Shown: positions 53,401-63,575 of the stretch, one piece after another | Position numbering within the stretch: the first letter of the stretch is position 1 | Layout: each line of letters starts with the position of its first letter | NCBI GenBank assembly: GCA_032718475.1 | Contig: JAUCBJ010009051.1 | Span: 1-64,000, forward strand | Direction of reading: 5' to 3' | Source: Nemertoderma westbladi | Lineage: Eukaryota; Xenacoelomorpha; Nemertodermatida; Nemertodermatidae | Length of the DNA: 64,000 nt | Notes under the pieces: generated by a model | Seen by the model: only the letters and a program-made list of their open reading frames with translations | The model's database searches: none | What the model was told of the DNA's origin: nothing | Made by a program: the position numbers and the translations under genes

Positions 53401-53848
53401 CCCAGGTGTAACAGAGGGAAGTCAGAACCCAGGTATAACAGAGGGAAGTCAGGTACAACATAGGGCAGTCAGAACCCAGGTGTAACAGAGGGAAGTCAGA
53501 ACTCAGGTACAACTGAGGGAAGTCAGGTACAACATAAGGCAGTCAGAACCCAGGTGTAACAGAGGGAAGTCAGAACCCAGGTATAACAGAGGGAAGTCAG
53601 GTACAACATAGGGCAGTCAGAACCCAGGTGTAACAGAGGGAAGTCAGAACACAGGTATAACAGAGGGAAGTCAGAACCCAGGTATAACAGAGGGAAGTCA
53701 GAACCCAGGTACAACAGAGGGAAGTCAGAACACAGGTATAACAGAGGGAAGTCAGAACCCAGGTACAACAGAGGGAAGTCAGAACCCAGGTATAACAGAG
53801 GGAAGTCAGAACCCAGGTGTAAAAGAGGGAAGTCAGGTACAACATAGT
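47459..53848. repeat. 27-bp minisatellite array, right block
   Basis: The array continues after the LINE fragment in the same orientation. Subregions repeat at kilobase scale. A 63-codon frame at 44579-44972 (two copies) recurs at 48690-49083 with a 4,111-bp offset. Blocks at 50179-50714 recur at 51710-52245 (1,531-bp offset), and 52917-53135 recurs at 53146-53364 (229-bp offset). GTGTAACAGAGG and ACATAGGGCAG variants are concentrated from about 50750 to 53640, and the array ends at 53848. Both blocks together are about 10.4 kb, or roughly 400 units. Confidence 0.95.
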
Positions 53849-54187
53849 GACCGGGCCTGGGCCTGGTCTGCGACAAGGCTTGCCGGGCCGTTAAACCGTG
53901 CTGAAAATAAATGAATGATGTCATGGGCCGTAATTGTTGAATTATATATATACTCGAGAGCATATAGACTCGAGTATATATGAGAGCGCAAAGAGGACAA
54001 GAGCGCAAACCAGTTACACTGGCATTTATTTATCAATAGAATAAAAGTCCAAATTAAAAATGACGGTACATATTGTATATGGTATAAAACAAACAGATAT
54101 TGATAAAAAATATTTAATTGATGTTAAAATATTCCGATTCGCTTGTGTTTTTGTTTAAATTTCAGACCTAACACGCTATATGTCAGC
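53849..54187. other. Unique spacer with a small XhoI-like hairpin
   Basis: This non-repetitive stretch lies between the 27-bp and 60-bp arrays. A 13-bp inverted repeat, ATATATACTCGAG (53946-53958) and its complement (53969-53981), encloses a 10-base loop. A splice-acceptor-like tract, TGTTTTTGTTTAAATTTCAG, ends at 54166 shortly before the 60-bp array. No gene is supported here by itself. Confidence 0.5.
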
Positions 54188-54967
54188 TTAATAAAAGATA
54201 CGGATAGAGTTTCTTGCATTGTTAGAGACCCCGGCCTTATTTCTGATTTAATAAAAGATACGGATAGAGTTTCTTGCATTGTTAGAGACCCCGGCCTTAT
54301 TTCTGATTTAATAAAAGATACGGATAGAGTTTCTTGCATTGTTAGAGACCCCGGCCTTATTTCTGATTTAATAAAAGATACGGATAGAGTTTCTTGCATT
54401 GTTAGAGACCCCGGCCTTATTTCTGATTTAATAAAAGATACGGATAGAGTTTCTTGCATTGTTAGAGACCCCGGCCTTATTTCTGATTTAATAAAAGATA
54501 CGGTTAGAGTTTCTTGCATTGTTAGAGACCCCGGCCTTATTTCTGATTTAATAAAAGATACGGATAGAGTTTCTTGCATTGTTAGAGACCCCGGCCTTAT
54601 TTCTGATTTAATAAAAGATACGGATAGAGTTTCTTGCATTGTTAGAGACCCCGGCCTTATTTCTGATTTAATAAAAGATACGGTTAGAGTTTCTTGCATT
54701 GTTAGAGACCCCGGCCTTATTTCTGATTTAATAAAAGATACGGATAGAGTTTCTTGCATTGTTAGAGACCCCGGCCTTATTTCTGATTTAATAAAAGATA
54801 CGGATAGAGTTTCTTGCATTGTTAGAGACCCCGGCCTTATTTCTGATTTAATAAAAGATACGGATAGAGTTTCTTGCATTGTTAGAGACCCCGGCCTTAT
54901 TTCTGATTTAATAAAAGATACGGATAGAGTTTCTTGCATTGTTAGAGACCCCGGCCTTATTTCTGAT
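54188..54967. repeat. 60-bp tandem array, 13 nearly identical units, open on both strands
   Basis: There are thirteen head-to-tail copies of exactly 60 bp. The only differences I see are one A-to-T change (CGGATAGAG to CGGTTAGAG) in units 6 and 9. Each unit carries TTAATAAAAG (containing AATAAA) and GAGACCCCGGCC. The unit is 20 codons with no stop in one frame on each strand, so 280-codon frames exist in both directions (plus 54143-54985, minus 54124-54975). On the plus strand each unit would encode LIKDTDRVSCIVRDPGLISD. A splice-acceptor-like site at 54166 precedes the array, but I find no convincing donor after it. Coding is possible but unproven; I treat it as a repeat. Confidence 0.93.
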
Positions 54968-55117
54968 TTAACCAAGTTCGTGTGACAGTGAACGCGTGTG
55001 ACGTGTGACAGATGGTATCGGAAAGTTCATTGATGCCGACTTGTATGTGCTTCCCAATCCTTGATATTTAAGTTTCTTATTCTCAAGTAGTAATATTAAT
55101 AATACCTTTTGGATGCT

Positions 55118-56668
55118 TCAGTTAGGACAGCTAGATATTCGTATAATGATCGCCAGAATTTCCTGGAATATTTGCATTCGGAGAGGCATTGTTTGTGAGA
55201 ACTCGTGGATTACCTGATTGTTGGCATAGCAACCCAAGTGCAAGATCCCACGTATAATCTTTCGGTAAGTAACGTCAACTCCATCCCTGTCATGTTCAGA
55301 AAGGCCCCCTAGATAAAATCTCGTGCTGTATAGAATCTTCGGCACAGCATATGAACCCAGGGTCCAAAGCTTTGCTATTGTATCTAAACTAAACCACTCT
55401 GGTGTGCAACTATGGCGGTGAAACTCGTAGGCAATTCCATACAAGATGCTGTCAATTTCTCCCCTCAATTTGTCTGAATTCGAAAAAATCTTAACTCCAA
55501 GAAATTTGATTTGGTTGCAAGGTATTAGAAGTTTTCCATTAATATTTAGTACATTCGATTCTTCGAATTTACTTGATATACAAATCCATTTAGTTTTGGA
55601 CTGCTCCATCCCCAGATCTATTTTAGAAGCGCCGTCTTTCAATATTTTGGCCAGCCTTGTGATGTCTCCCTTATACGTTGTAAGGAGTAAATAGCCGTCA
55701 GCATAGCACACTGCTCCTAACCACACTGAAGAGATCGTACATCCAATCTGAGACTTCTCCATTTCATACATAATGTCTGATGTATATAAGTTAAATAGTA
55801 GAGGCGACAGAATTGACCCCTTTTTGACCCCATTGGATAGTGAGAAACCTTTAATGTCTACAAGGTTATCAAATTTACAATACATTATAATTACATTGTA
55901 GTAACTCATTAACAATAGTGTTGTGTATGGGTCTAAATATCCAGAAAGTTTTCTGAACAGCTTCTCGTGATTTACGCTGCCAAATGCGGAAGCTATATCC
56001 ATTTGGCAGAGGTACATTGGTACCTTCCTCTCGCGGTAGTATTCAATACTTTCTAGAATCAAAGATATTCAAGGTCGGCTCCATTTTTTTTTCCTATATG
56101 CTGTCTGCAGCAACCCATGAATTTTTAGGTCTGTGAAAGTTGTTATCCTGTATGCTATTACTCCCTCCAATACTTTACCAAACACACTTAGGCATGATAC
56201 TGGCCGATAAGATGATGGTTGTTGTGCATCCCTTCCTCCACCTTTAAAGATACTGCTGATTATAGTTTTGCCTAAGAGTGTTGGTACGCTGTGTAGTCTC
56301 ATAGCAACGGCAAAAACGGTTTCTAGTTGAACGCTAATTATGTCAATGTCCAAACATTGCAAATGTTCAGATGTAAGAGAGGCGAAGTCTAATGCTTTTC
56401 CATGTGGAAATTGCCTAATAATTCTGGCAATCTCTACTGAGCTAAATATTGGGATCTTGTCATTACACTTTTCCAGTAACTCGTATCTTAAGCTTTCAAC
56501 ATTTTTGTCGGTATTCTTAGGTTTGTTTAATTTTTCTTGCAGGAATTCCCTAATATTCATCTTCAACTTGTCTGCTGTGTTGGCCCGAACTTGTCCTTTC
56601 ATTTTTTCTTTCTTTGTGTAGTTTTTCCAGAATTTTTTGGCAGAGTTGGTATTTGGTATAGTTTCGTT
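55118..56668 (-). pseudogene. Decayed LINE reverse transcriptase in a CK2 alpha intron
   Basis: On the minus strand, coding similarity runs from about 56668 down to 55118. The first part is a linker and RT N-terminus: AKKFWKNY, then GKALDFASL, then SSYRPVSCLSVFGKVLE. A TGA at about 56069-56071 and frame disorder beside an A-run break the frame. The second part has the catalytic Asp region (CQMDIASAFGSVNH), GVKKGSILSPLLFNLY and a damaged active site that reads YADG where YADD is expected. Loss of that Asp plus the stop shows it is dead. The motif style fits a CR1/Jockey-group LINE. The endonuclease and 3' tail are absent. Its 5' edge lies only about 30 bp inside the intron from the CK2 alpha donor site at 56698. 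Confidence 0.85.
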
Positions 56669-56671
56669 TCA

Positions 56672-56818
<147 letters not shown>

Positions 56819-57000
56819 CTAGATTAATAAATTATATTTAAACCAATCACAGAAGAAGATTAAATAAAAAATACGGTTTAATAGAACATCAACAGTCAAC
56901 ATTTGGATCCAAACAATCCAATATCGTTAACAAATGGGCCGATATACAGACTCGGGGTAACTTTATTTGCAAACTAACAAAAAGTTAATTTTCTTCGCCA

Positions 57001-57256
57001 CTAGGCCAGGGATTACGCACAAAGTCTGACGACTTATTTCCAATGGGGTACGGTCCCCCCAGAACTTTACTCCCCTGAAGAAACTCCAGTACTCATTTAC
57101 CTACTACTTAAGGATTCAAGGCAGAGATGCGCCCTGCTGGTCCCTTCAAAGTATTCGTGCCGAAACGAAAACTTCCCTGGCCCTTGTGAGGATCGAACCC
57201 AAAACCTACAGAAGATGTGAATTCAATGCAACCACTACACCGAGGTGGAACCTGGT
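57001..57256 (-). mobile_element. tRNA-derived SINE in the CK2 alpha intron
   Basis: Read on the minus strand, the right part looks like a tRNA-like head. A box-A-like GTGTAGTGGTTGC (57228-57240) is followed about 30 bases later by a perfect B-box, GGTTCGATCC (57190-57199). These are the internal RNA polymerase III promoter elements of tRNA genes and SINEs. The tRNA-unrelated body continues to about 57001. I do not see a full cloverleaf, so a functional tRNA is unlikely. The 3' boundary is uncertain, as I find no clear tail or target duplication. Confidence 0.6.
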
Positions 57257-57413
57257 GTGATTTGTTTGTTGGTGTGATCAGTAAAATTTCAGGGCGAAAT
57301 GTTTATTAATTCGTAATTAACTAATGAATATATGACGTATTAATTATAATATTAAGGTGGGATATAAGGGTCTAGGCCGTCTCACCGGTCATATAAAGTA
57401 TTCTCACCCGTCA

Positions 57414-57632
<219 letters not shown>

Positions 57633-58106
57633 CTACAGGAGATAAACACCATATTTAGAGGTCTAGAGGCCACACCACACCACCCCCGAGACCCATTGTG
57701 TCTACGGTGCTATGACAACGCAGGTTGTTCGCAGGAATAAAGTAGTACAAGGTATTTCAATGCTACTTAACCCTATTACCACTGGGGGGGGGGGGGGGGG
57801 GGGCGAATCGGCCCCTTCCTAGTTTTTAGTTGCTGTAACTATGCAACCACATTACGTACCGGCCCAATTTTTTGTGAGAATTAGCCAAATTTAATGCCGC
57901 ATCTTTTGCAAAAAACGCCGTTGCAATTGGATTTCTACTTTTCGATGTGGGTGCCACCACAAAATTTGGTCTACAGCACCAAATTTTTTGAAATTTTCGA
58001 ATTTTACAAAGTCATTCGTGATTTAGTAATTATTTATGTTTGGGCTATTTTTATTTATTTTTATTGGTTTGGATCACTCTAATGCTCTATACAAGTACGT
58101 AAGTGT
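57633..58106. other. CK2 alpha intron sequence with a G20 tract
   Basis: No exon or other gene is visible. An uninterrupted run of 20 G lies at 57784-57803. The stretch after about 57890 is AT-rich with ACCAAATTTT-type words that resemble, but do not match, the fold-back repeats that follow. The small open frame here (57894-58082) is low complexity and not credible. Confidence 0.5.
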
Positions 58107-58770
58107 AGTGGTTCGCCATTTTTGGTGCACCAAAATTAGGGCGTGGCACTTCAAATTTTGAAAAATACGAGATTCGGAAAATTCACTAAAGTTTTGATTT
58201 CAAATTAATTTTATAGGTTTTCTGGAGCGCTGAATCGATTGAAAGTATTATAGAAGCATCAAATCCTTTGTGTACGTAATTTTCGGTGCACCAAAATTAG
58301 GGCGTGGCACTTCAAATTTTCAAAATTACTTTATTCGGAAAAAACACTATAAAGTTTTGATTTCAAAAAATGGCTAACTTCTAAGTCTTCAGGCTTCTAT
58401 ATTACTTTCAATCGATTCAGCGGTCTGGAAAACCTATATAAATTCGTTAAAATTTAAATTTGGGTTTATTTTCCGAATCTCGTATTTTTCAAAATTTGAA
58501 GTGCCACGCCCTAATTTTGGTGCACCAAAAATGGCGAACCACTCAGTCTTCAGGCTTCTATATTACTTTCAATCGATTCAGCGGCCCAGAAAACCCATAA
58601 AGATGCGTTGAAATAAAAAAATTAGGGGCATTTTCTGAATATCTAATTTTTCAAAATTTGAAGTGCCACGCCCACTTCTTAGGTGCACGAAAAATAGCAT
58701 CCACTTTTTTGGAAGTGGAATATAATCACATTCGATTCAGCGTCTTGAAAAACCTACTAAATCTAGCCAA
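58107..58770. repeat. Cluster of about five fold-back repeat copies in opposing orientation
   Basis: A ~150-bp repeat with the cores GGTGCACCAAAATTAGGGCG and TTTCAATCGATTCAGCG occurs in plus orientation at about 58107-58259 and 58266-58391. It occurs in minus orientation at about 58391-58543, 58543-58702 and, as a partial copy, 58709-58770. The outer pair (58107 to 58543) would form a hairpin with near-perfect 70-bp arms beginning AGTGGTTCGCC. Copies differ by several substitutions, so they arose at different times or have decayed. No coding frame is present. It resembles a nested non-autonomous fold-back or MITE family. Confidence 0.82.
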
Positions 58771-58934
58771 CACTGCCACACTATTAGTTTTTAGAAAACG
58801 AAAAATTTTGTAATTTTGTCCTGGGACTACTTTTATTTTTCATCAAAATTATGAGTCCCTGCTTATGAAATATTAATTTTTTAAGGTTTGGTAGTGTTCA
58901 TCTATAATTACCATGGAAGTTAGCACCTAGCAGT

Positions 58935-61900
58935 TTGCAGGACCACTATTGTCTGTGTCTTAAACAACTAGCATCATTAATACACAGATTACAGAAGATG
59001 GGCATTTTACAAAGATATCATGACGTCATAACGGATCATCTTTCCAAAGGCTATATCGAACCAGTAGATCATAGGGAACCAATAAGTAAGGATCAAGTAG
59101 CACATTACATTCCACATCATGGGGTGTTGAGAGAAACTCGATTAAGCACAAAATTAAGAGTTGTATTTAATGCATCAGCTAGAACATTTCCTACCGACCT
59201 ATCATTGAATGATTGTTTAGAATCTGGCTCGCATTTATTTCCAAATTTGTGTCATTCATTGCTACACTTCAGGCTTCACAGCATAGGAATCACTGCCGAT
59301 ATTGAACAAGCCTTCCTACGCTGCCAGGTAAATGAAAATGATCAAAACTGTTTACGTTTTTTGTGGATTAAAAGCTGCTCAGGCATTGTTATTGAAGAAG
59401 CAAACATACAGGCATATCGATACACAAGGGCTCTTTTTGGGCTCACTTGTTCACCTCATATTTTGGGAGGGATTGTAAAGCACCATTTGGACATAGAATC
59501 AGAAAGAACGGATCTACAACAGAGTGAAAGGGATGCTATTGAGAAGTTGCGTGAGATTCATGTGGACGATTTATGTTCAGGAGCCAATTCGGTAGAAGAA
59601 GGTAGATTGTTGCAAACAACATGCAAATCTATTTTAGGACGGGCGGGATTTAAAATTAGACGGTGGACCACAAATAGTTGTGAGTTACAAAGAATGTTTA
59701 ATACAGTTGAAGAAAGGGCAAGCAACTGTAATAATCGCACAGCAGAAAGTATAATTGAGGAAGATCAATCATTTGCAAAAACGAATCTCAGTTTATCACC
59801 ACCTCAAACGAATACTGTAAGACGCGTGCTTGGTCAATGTTGGGATTTGTCAACAGATACACTTGGCTATGACGTTTTGCCAGTATATAGCTTTATTGCA
59901 ACTCTCCCTTTAACAAAAAAAGTCATTCTTCAACTTTCAGCAAGGTTGTACGACCCTCTTGGTTTACTTTCACCATTTACGGCTCAATTTAAGGTCATGT
60001 TTCAAGAACTTTGTAAGACTAAAGTAAGTTTAGAGTGGAATAGTCCATTACCAGATCATATGGTTAAGGTATTCAAGAAATGGTTAGAAGATATACCTCA
60101 TATAAATAATATAACTGTGCCACGATATCTATTTGACACTACAAGAGACATTGCTACGTTTGAAATACACGGATTCTCAGACGCTAGCAAATATATTTAT
60201 GCAGGTGTGGCATATATTCGCACAACTTACACAGATAACACATCAAGTGTGAAACTATTAGCATCGAAAGCAAAGGTTAACCCAGTACCAAAAAAGGGAA
60301 ACTCTTTGGGTACACCACGACTCGAACTCTTAGGAGCACTCATTATGATAAGATTAATTACATTTGTCAAACAAGGTCTAAAATTACCATGCAAAGTTTA
60401 CTTGTGGTCAGATGCAGTAGATGTAATTTACTGGATAAAAGCGACTAGTTCAAACTGCAAACAGTGGGTTCAATCCAGGGTTACGGAGATACGTTCATTA
60501 ACTCAACAATTGAAAGGCCAGTGGCGGTTTTGTCCAGGAATACAAAATCCGGCCGACTTACCCACAAGAGGTATGACAGTAGAACAACTCATAAAGGCAA
60601 CTACTTGGTTCAATGGCCCAAAGTTCTTAAGCGCAGAAGAGGAAACTTGGCCGAACAAATTAGTTATAGATCCAATAGAGGTATCCCAAGATTGTCTAAA
60701 GGAATTCAAATCATCCATTGTAGCTGTTACGACCATTAAATCACCCGATGAAGTTATTAGCAATTGTTTCCCATACTCCAATTATAGCAATCATACTGTA
60801 ATTATACGAAAGCTTGCGTGGGTGCTCAGGTTTGTGAGCAACATTCGAGCTAGCATACACAAACATCCGCTTTCCCTAAGTGTAGTTCCTTCGGCAGAAG
60901 AAATGACTCAAGCGGAAATTACACTACTTCGAATGATACAATTAGAACATTATAAACCAGAATTAGAATACTTGCAACAACCGAAACGTGGTCGATGTCC
61001 AAACATTATTAAGCAATTAAACTTATTTATTGACCACCAAGGTGTATTACGCTCCAAAGGTAGAGCACAGACCCCATACTTAACATGGCAGGCTCAAAAT
61101 CCAATACTACTCCCACCGAAAGATCATTTCACTAAGCTAGTAATTTTAAATGCTCATCATAAAGTTATGCATTCACGTGTAAGAGACACGCTGGTACAAA
61201 TACGGGAAAGATATTGGATCCCCCGAGCGCGTCAAGTCATTAAGAATGTTTTACGAAACTGTGTAACCTGTAAAAGAACACAAGGCAGACCTTATACAAA
61301 ACAGGAAACAAGTCCTTTGCCCATTGAACGCATGACTATCGACACAAGTCCCTTTACTAATGTCGGGATAGATTTTGCAGGACCAGTGATGGCAGTTAGA
61401 TCTCTTTCCGATCCGATCGGTTCAACATTTAAGGTTTATATATGTCTGTTCACTTGTGTCGTAGTAAGAGCAGTGCACTTGGAACTCGTGACCAGCTTAA
61501 GTGTTGCAGCATTTATCAGTGCATTCCGACGATTTATAGCAAGACGTGGAGTTCCAGCATTAATTTTTAGTGACAATGCTTCTACATTCAAACGATCAGC
61601 AGCAGATATCAAACTGTATAACAAATTTCTTGACAGTGACATAGTACGCAAGGAGTTTGGAGAACTCTTAACAAAATGGGTATTTAATGTAGAACGCTAC
61701 CCGGCGGCATATGGCTTTATAGAGCGTTTGGTCGGTGTGACCAAAGGAGTTCTTCGCAAGACGTTAGGGAGAGCAGTTTTAACTGAAGAGGAAATTCGTA
61801 CTGTACTTACATCATGTGAGGCAGTTGTTAATAGCAGACCACTAACCTTTATTTATAGCGACAGCAAAGAAAATTACCAGATATTGACACCCAGCCATTT

Positions 61901-62471
61901 CTTGGTAGGAAAAAGACTTTGTGCACTTCCATCCCCTACCGTAAAATCAATTAATCTAGATTTGTCTCGAACGAATCTTATAAATCGACTTAAATATCAA
62001 GAAAGAGCGTCCAATTTATATTGGAAATTATTTCGTGAAGAATACGTCGCAGAACTTCGGCAACACCATCGTTCCCAAAATCACAATAACAGGAACACAA
62101 TCATCCCTAAGGTTGGAGATATGTGTTTACTTCTTGATGAAAAACTTCCAAGATGTCTCTGGAAGTTGTGTATGGTTAACAAGTTGATAGTAAGTCGTGA
62201 TGGAGTTATTCGCGCAATAACAGTAAATGTTGCTGAAAGAGGTCGGGAAGCAAGACTTCTTACTCGTTCCATACGTTATGTTATTCTATTGGAAATAACA
62301 GCGGACAAACCAACTGACACGACTATTAAACCAGATAAAGATAATCTCAAGCCAGTTCTTCCAGTAGAAAATAAGATAACAAACGATGAGACAGCGATCA
62401 TAACTGACAATTCTCGTCTTTCACGCTTGGCTAAGAGAAAAATAAAACCAGGATTTTACAATGCAAAATAA
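58935..62471 (+). CDS. BEL/Pao Pol polyprotein: reverse transcriptase, RNase H, integrase (N-terminally truncated)
   Basis: The frame of 1,178 codons has no stop or frameshift. The reverse transcriptase spans about 50-260, with a catalytic Asp in the ADIEQAF motif (D122) and a VDD active site at 210-212, with His instead of the more usual Tyr before VDD. The RNase H-like region (about 405-545) has acidic residues D416, E464, D493 and D541. The integrase has an HHCC zinc finger (H742, H746, C776, C779) and a DDE triad (D813, D880, E930). The C-terminal stretch at about 1055-1120 fits the domain found after integrase in Pao elements. Gag, protease and probably the first part of the RT fingers are missing. 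The frame could supply RT and integrase only if expressed from outside. The start Met is simply the first available after the truncation. Confidence 0.93.
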   Translation: MQDHYCLCLKQLASLIHRLQKMGILQRYHDVITDHLSKGYIEPVDHREPISKDQVAHYIPHHGVLRETRLSTKLRVVFNASARTFPTDLSLNDCLESGSHLFPNLCHSLLHFRLHSIGITADIEQAFLRCQVNENDQNCLRFLWIKSCSGIVIEEANIQAYRYTRALFGLTCSPHILGGIVKHHLDIESERTDLQQSERDAIEKLREIHVDDLCSGANSVEEGRLLQTTCKSILGRAGFKIRRWTTNSCELQRMFNTVEERASNCNNRTAESIIEEDQSFAKTNLSLSPPQTNTVRRVLGQCWDLSTDTLGYDVLPVYSFIATLPLTKKVILQLSARLYDPLGLLSPFTAQFKVMFQELCKTKVSLEWNSPLPDHMVKVFKKWLEDIPHINNITVPRYLFDTTRDIATFEIHGFSDASKYIYAGVAYIRTTYTDNTSSVKLLASKAKVNPVPKKGNSLGTPRLELLGALIMIRLITFVKQGLKLPCKVYLWSDAVDVIYWIKATSSNCKQWVQSRVTEIRSLTQQLKGQWRFCPGIQNPADLPTRGMTVEQLIKATTWFNGPKFLSAEEETWPNKLVIDPIEVSQDCLKEFKSSIVAVTTIKSPDEVISNCFPYSNYSNHTVIIRKLAWVLRFVSNIRASIHKHPLSLSVVPSAEEMTQAEITLLRMIQLEHYKPELEYLQQPKRGRCPNIIKQLNLFIDHQGVLRSKGRAQTPYLTWQAQNPILLPPKDHFTKLVILNAHHKVMHSRVRDTLVQIRERYWIPRARQVIKNVLRNCVTCKRTQGRPYTKQETSPLPIERMTIDTSPFTNVGIDFAGPVMAVRSLSDPIGSTFKVYICLFTCVVVRAVHLELVTSLSVAAFISAFRRFIARRGVPALIFSDNASTFKRSAADIKLYNKFLDSDIVRKEFGELLTKWVFNVERYPAAYGFIERLVGVTKGVLRKTLGRAVLTEEEIRTVLTSCEAVVNSRPLTFIYSDSKENYQILTPSHFLVGKRLCALPSPTVKSINLDLSRTNLINRLKYQERASNLYWKLFREEYVAELRQHHRSQNHNNRNTIIPKVGDMCLLLDEKLPRCLWKLCMVNKLIVSRDGVIRAITVNVAERGREARLLTRSIRYVILLEITADKPTDTTIKPDKDNLKPVLPVENKITNDETAIITDNSRLSRLAKRKIKPGFYNAK

Positions 62472-62738
62472 TTACATACAGTATTGAACAAATTCGAGTT
62501 GGATTATGTAACTTTATCATATATTTAGTGAATAATTGTGTTCTACTTAGTATTATACAAGTAAGATTATTGTTTATATAGCGGAAACGTATGTAAGTTT
62601 ATGTAGTACTGTAAATGAAAATTACTTTCAATTTACAATTATGTACTGTAGAATTTATTTATTGTGTTGAGGGATAAATCATATCAGTACAGTAGTGTTA
62701 TGTAATTATTTTATTGATTTAGATTTTGCATGATATGC
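62472..62738 (+). other. Non-coding 3' region of the BEL/Pao element
   Basis: This AT-rich stretch lies between the Pol stop and the polypurine tract. I see no open frame and no env-like gene. It is consistent with the short 3' untranslated region of the element. Confidence 0.6.
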
Positions 62739-62748
62739 AAGGGAGGAG
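62739..62748 (+). promoter_or_regulatory. Polypurine tract of the BEL/Pao element
   Basis: AAGGGAGGAG lies directly before the TGTCGTGC that starts the 3' LTR. A purine run at this exact position is the plus-strand DNA primer site in LTR retroelements, which supports the LTR boundary. Confidence 0.8.
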
Positions 62749-63030
62749 TGTCGTGCAATATATTATTTTATCCACTTATGAGATCATACCTCACACTTAC
62801 ATTAATTGATTTACTGTGCAAACAATATGATACAAGTTACAGTACCACTTTATGTGCCAACATGTGTTCGACTCATACTATAATTAATTTGATATATGAA
62901 GTATTGTGGTGACGGGATTTGTGTAGATTAATTAACATTTATATTATCAAGAAAACAGTAAAGTTTTACATTAAAAGATCATTTTCCATTACAACCAAGT
63001 AATTGGTTGATACTTGATACATGTACGACA
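62749..63030 (+). repeat. 3' LTR of the BEL/Pao element (282 bp)
   Basis: The LTR starts TGTCGTGC right after the polypurine tract and ends GTACGACA at 63030. The two ends are inverted (TGTCGT/ACGACA), as expected for integrase recognition ends. ATTAAA near 62971 could act as a polyadenylation signal. With no 5' LTR in the window, the LTR boundaries and age cannot be checked by LTR-LTR comparison. A short open frame starting inside the LTR is not credible as a gene. Confidence 0.78.
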
Positions 63031-63575
63031 ACTGCAGTGTACTTTACTTTACTGCAGTGTACTTTACTTTACTGCAGTGTACTTTATTTTACTGCAATGT
63101 ACATCACTTTACTGCAGTGTACTTTACTTTACTGCAGTGTTCTTTACCTTACTCCCAGTGTACATTACTTTACTGCAGTGTACTTTACTTTAAGGCAGTG
63201 TACTTTACTTTACTTCAGTGTACTTTACTTTACTGCAGTGTACTTTACTTTACTGCAGTGTACTTTACATTACAGCAGTGTACTTTACTTTACTGCAGTG
63301 TACTTTACTTTACTGCAGTGTACTTTACTTTACTGCAGTGTACTTTACTTTACTGCAGTGTACTTTACTTTACTGCAGTGTACTTTACTTTACTGCAGTG
63401 TACTTTACTTTACTGCAGTGTACTTTACTTTACTGCAGTGTACTTTACTTTACTGCAGTGTACTTTACTTTACTGCAGTGTACTTTACTTTACTGCAGTG
63501 TACTTTATTTTACTGCAATGTACATTACTTTACTGCAGTGTACTTTACTTTACTGCAGTGTACTTTACCTACTGC
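63031..63575. repeat. 20-bp minisatellite (ACTGCAGTGTACTTTACTTT)
   Basis: About 27 head-to-tail copies of a 20-bp unit occur. Units in the centre are essentially identical, while those near the left end (63085-63220) carry substitutions and small indels. The array starts at the first base after the LTR end. Twenty is not a multiple of three, but three units (60 bp) are, and no stop occurs in some frames. The 167-223-codon open frames here (repeating LLQCTLLYCSVLYFTAVYFT) are therefore artefacts. Confidence 0.95.

Larger units (their letters stand above)
58921..63030 (+). mobile_element. 5'-truncated BEL/Pao LTR retrotransposon with 3' LTR
   Basis: The element retains Pol from the reverse transcriptase onward, then non-coding sequence, a polypurine tract and one LTR. 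There is no 5' LTR, gag or protease: sequence to the left of about 58920 is unrelated intron and fold-back DNA. The 5' boundary is approximate. The element lies on the plus strand, opposite to the CK2 alpha gene whose exons flank to the left. Since the first CK2 alpha exons must lie to the right of the window, it probably sits inside a CK2 alpha intron. The intact 1178-codon frame argues for a recent insertion followed by 5' loss. Confidence 0.85.

Noticed and set aside
41204-53845. Dozens of minus-strand open frames of 60-409 codons repeating YLGSDFPLL or TWVLTSLCY
   Set aside because: They follow directly from the 27-bp unit (nine codons, no stop). They jump frames at each 20-bp short unit, overlap each other, and have no consistent start, end or domain.
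2431-53848. Telomeric repeat or rDNA
   Set aside because: Unit sequences are 61, 24 and 27 bp with no TTAGGG-type hexamer and no rRNA similarity.
57181-57256. Functional tRNA gene
   Set aside because: A good B-box and A-box-like sequence exist, but I could not build a complete cloverleaf; a SINE head is the better fit.
57894-58082. 62-codon plus-strand frame in a CK2 alpha intron
   Set aside because: Low-complexity AT-rich translation beside fold-back repeats; no motif.
62730-62912. 60-codon frame starting at the polypurine tract
   Set aside because: Lies within the LTR, has no domain, and the LTR explanation fits the TGTCGT...ACGACA ends.
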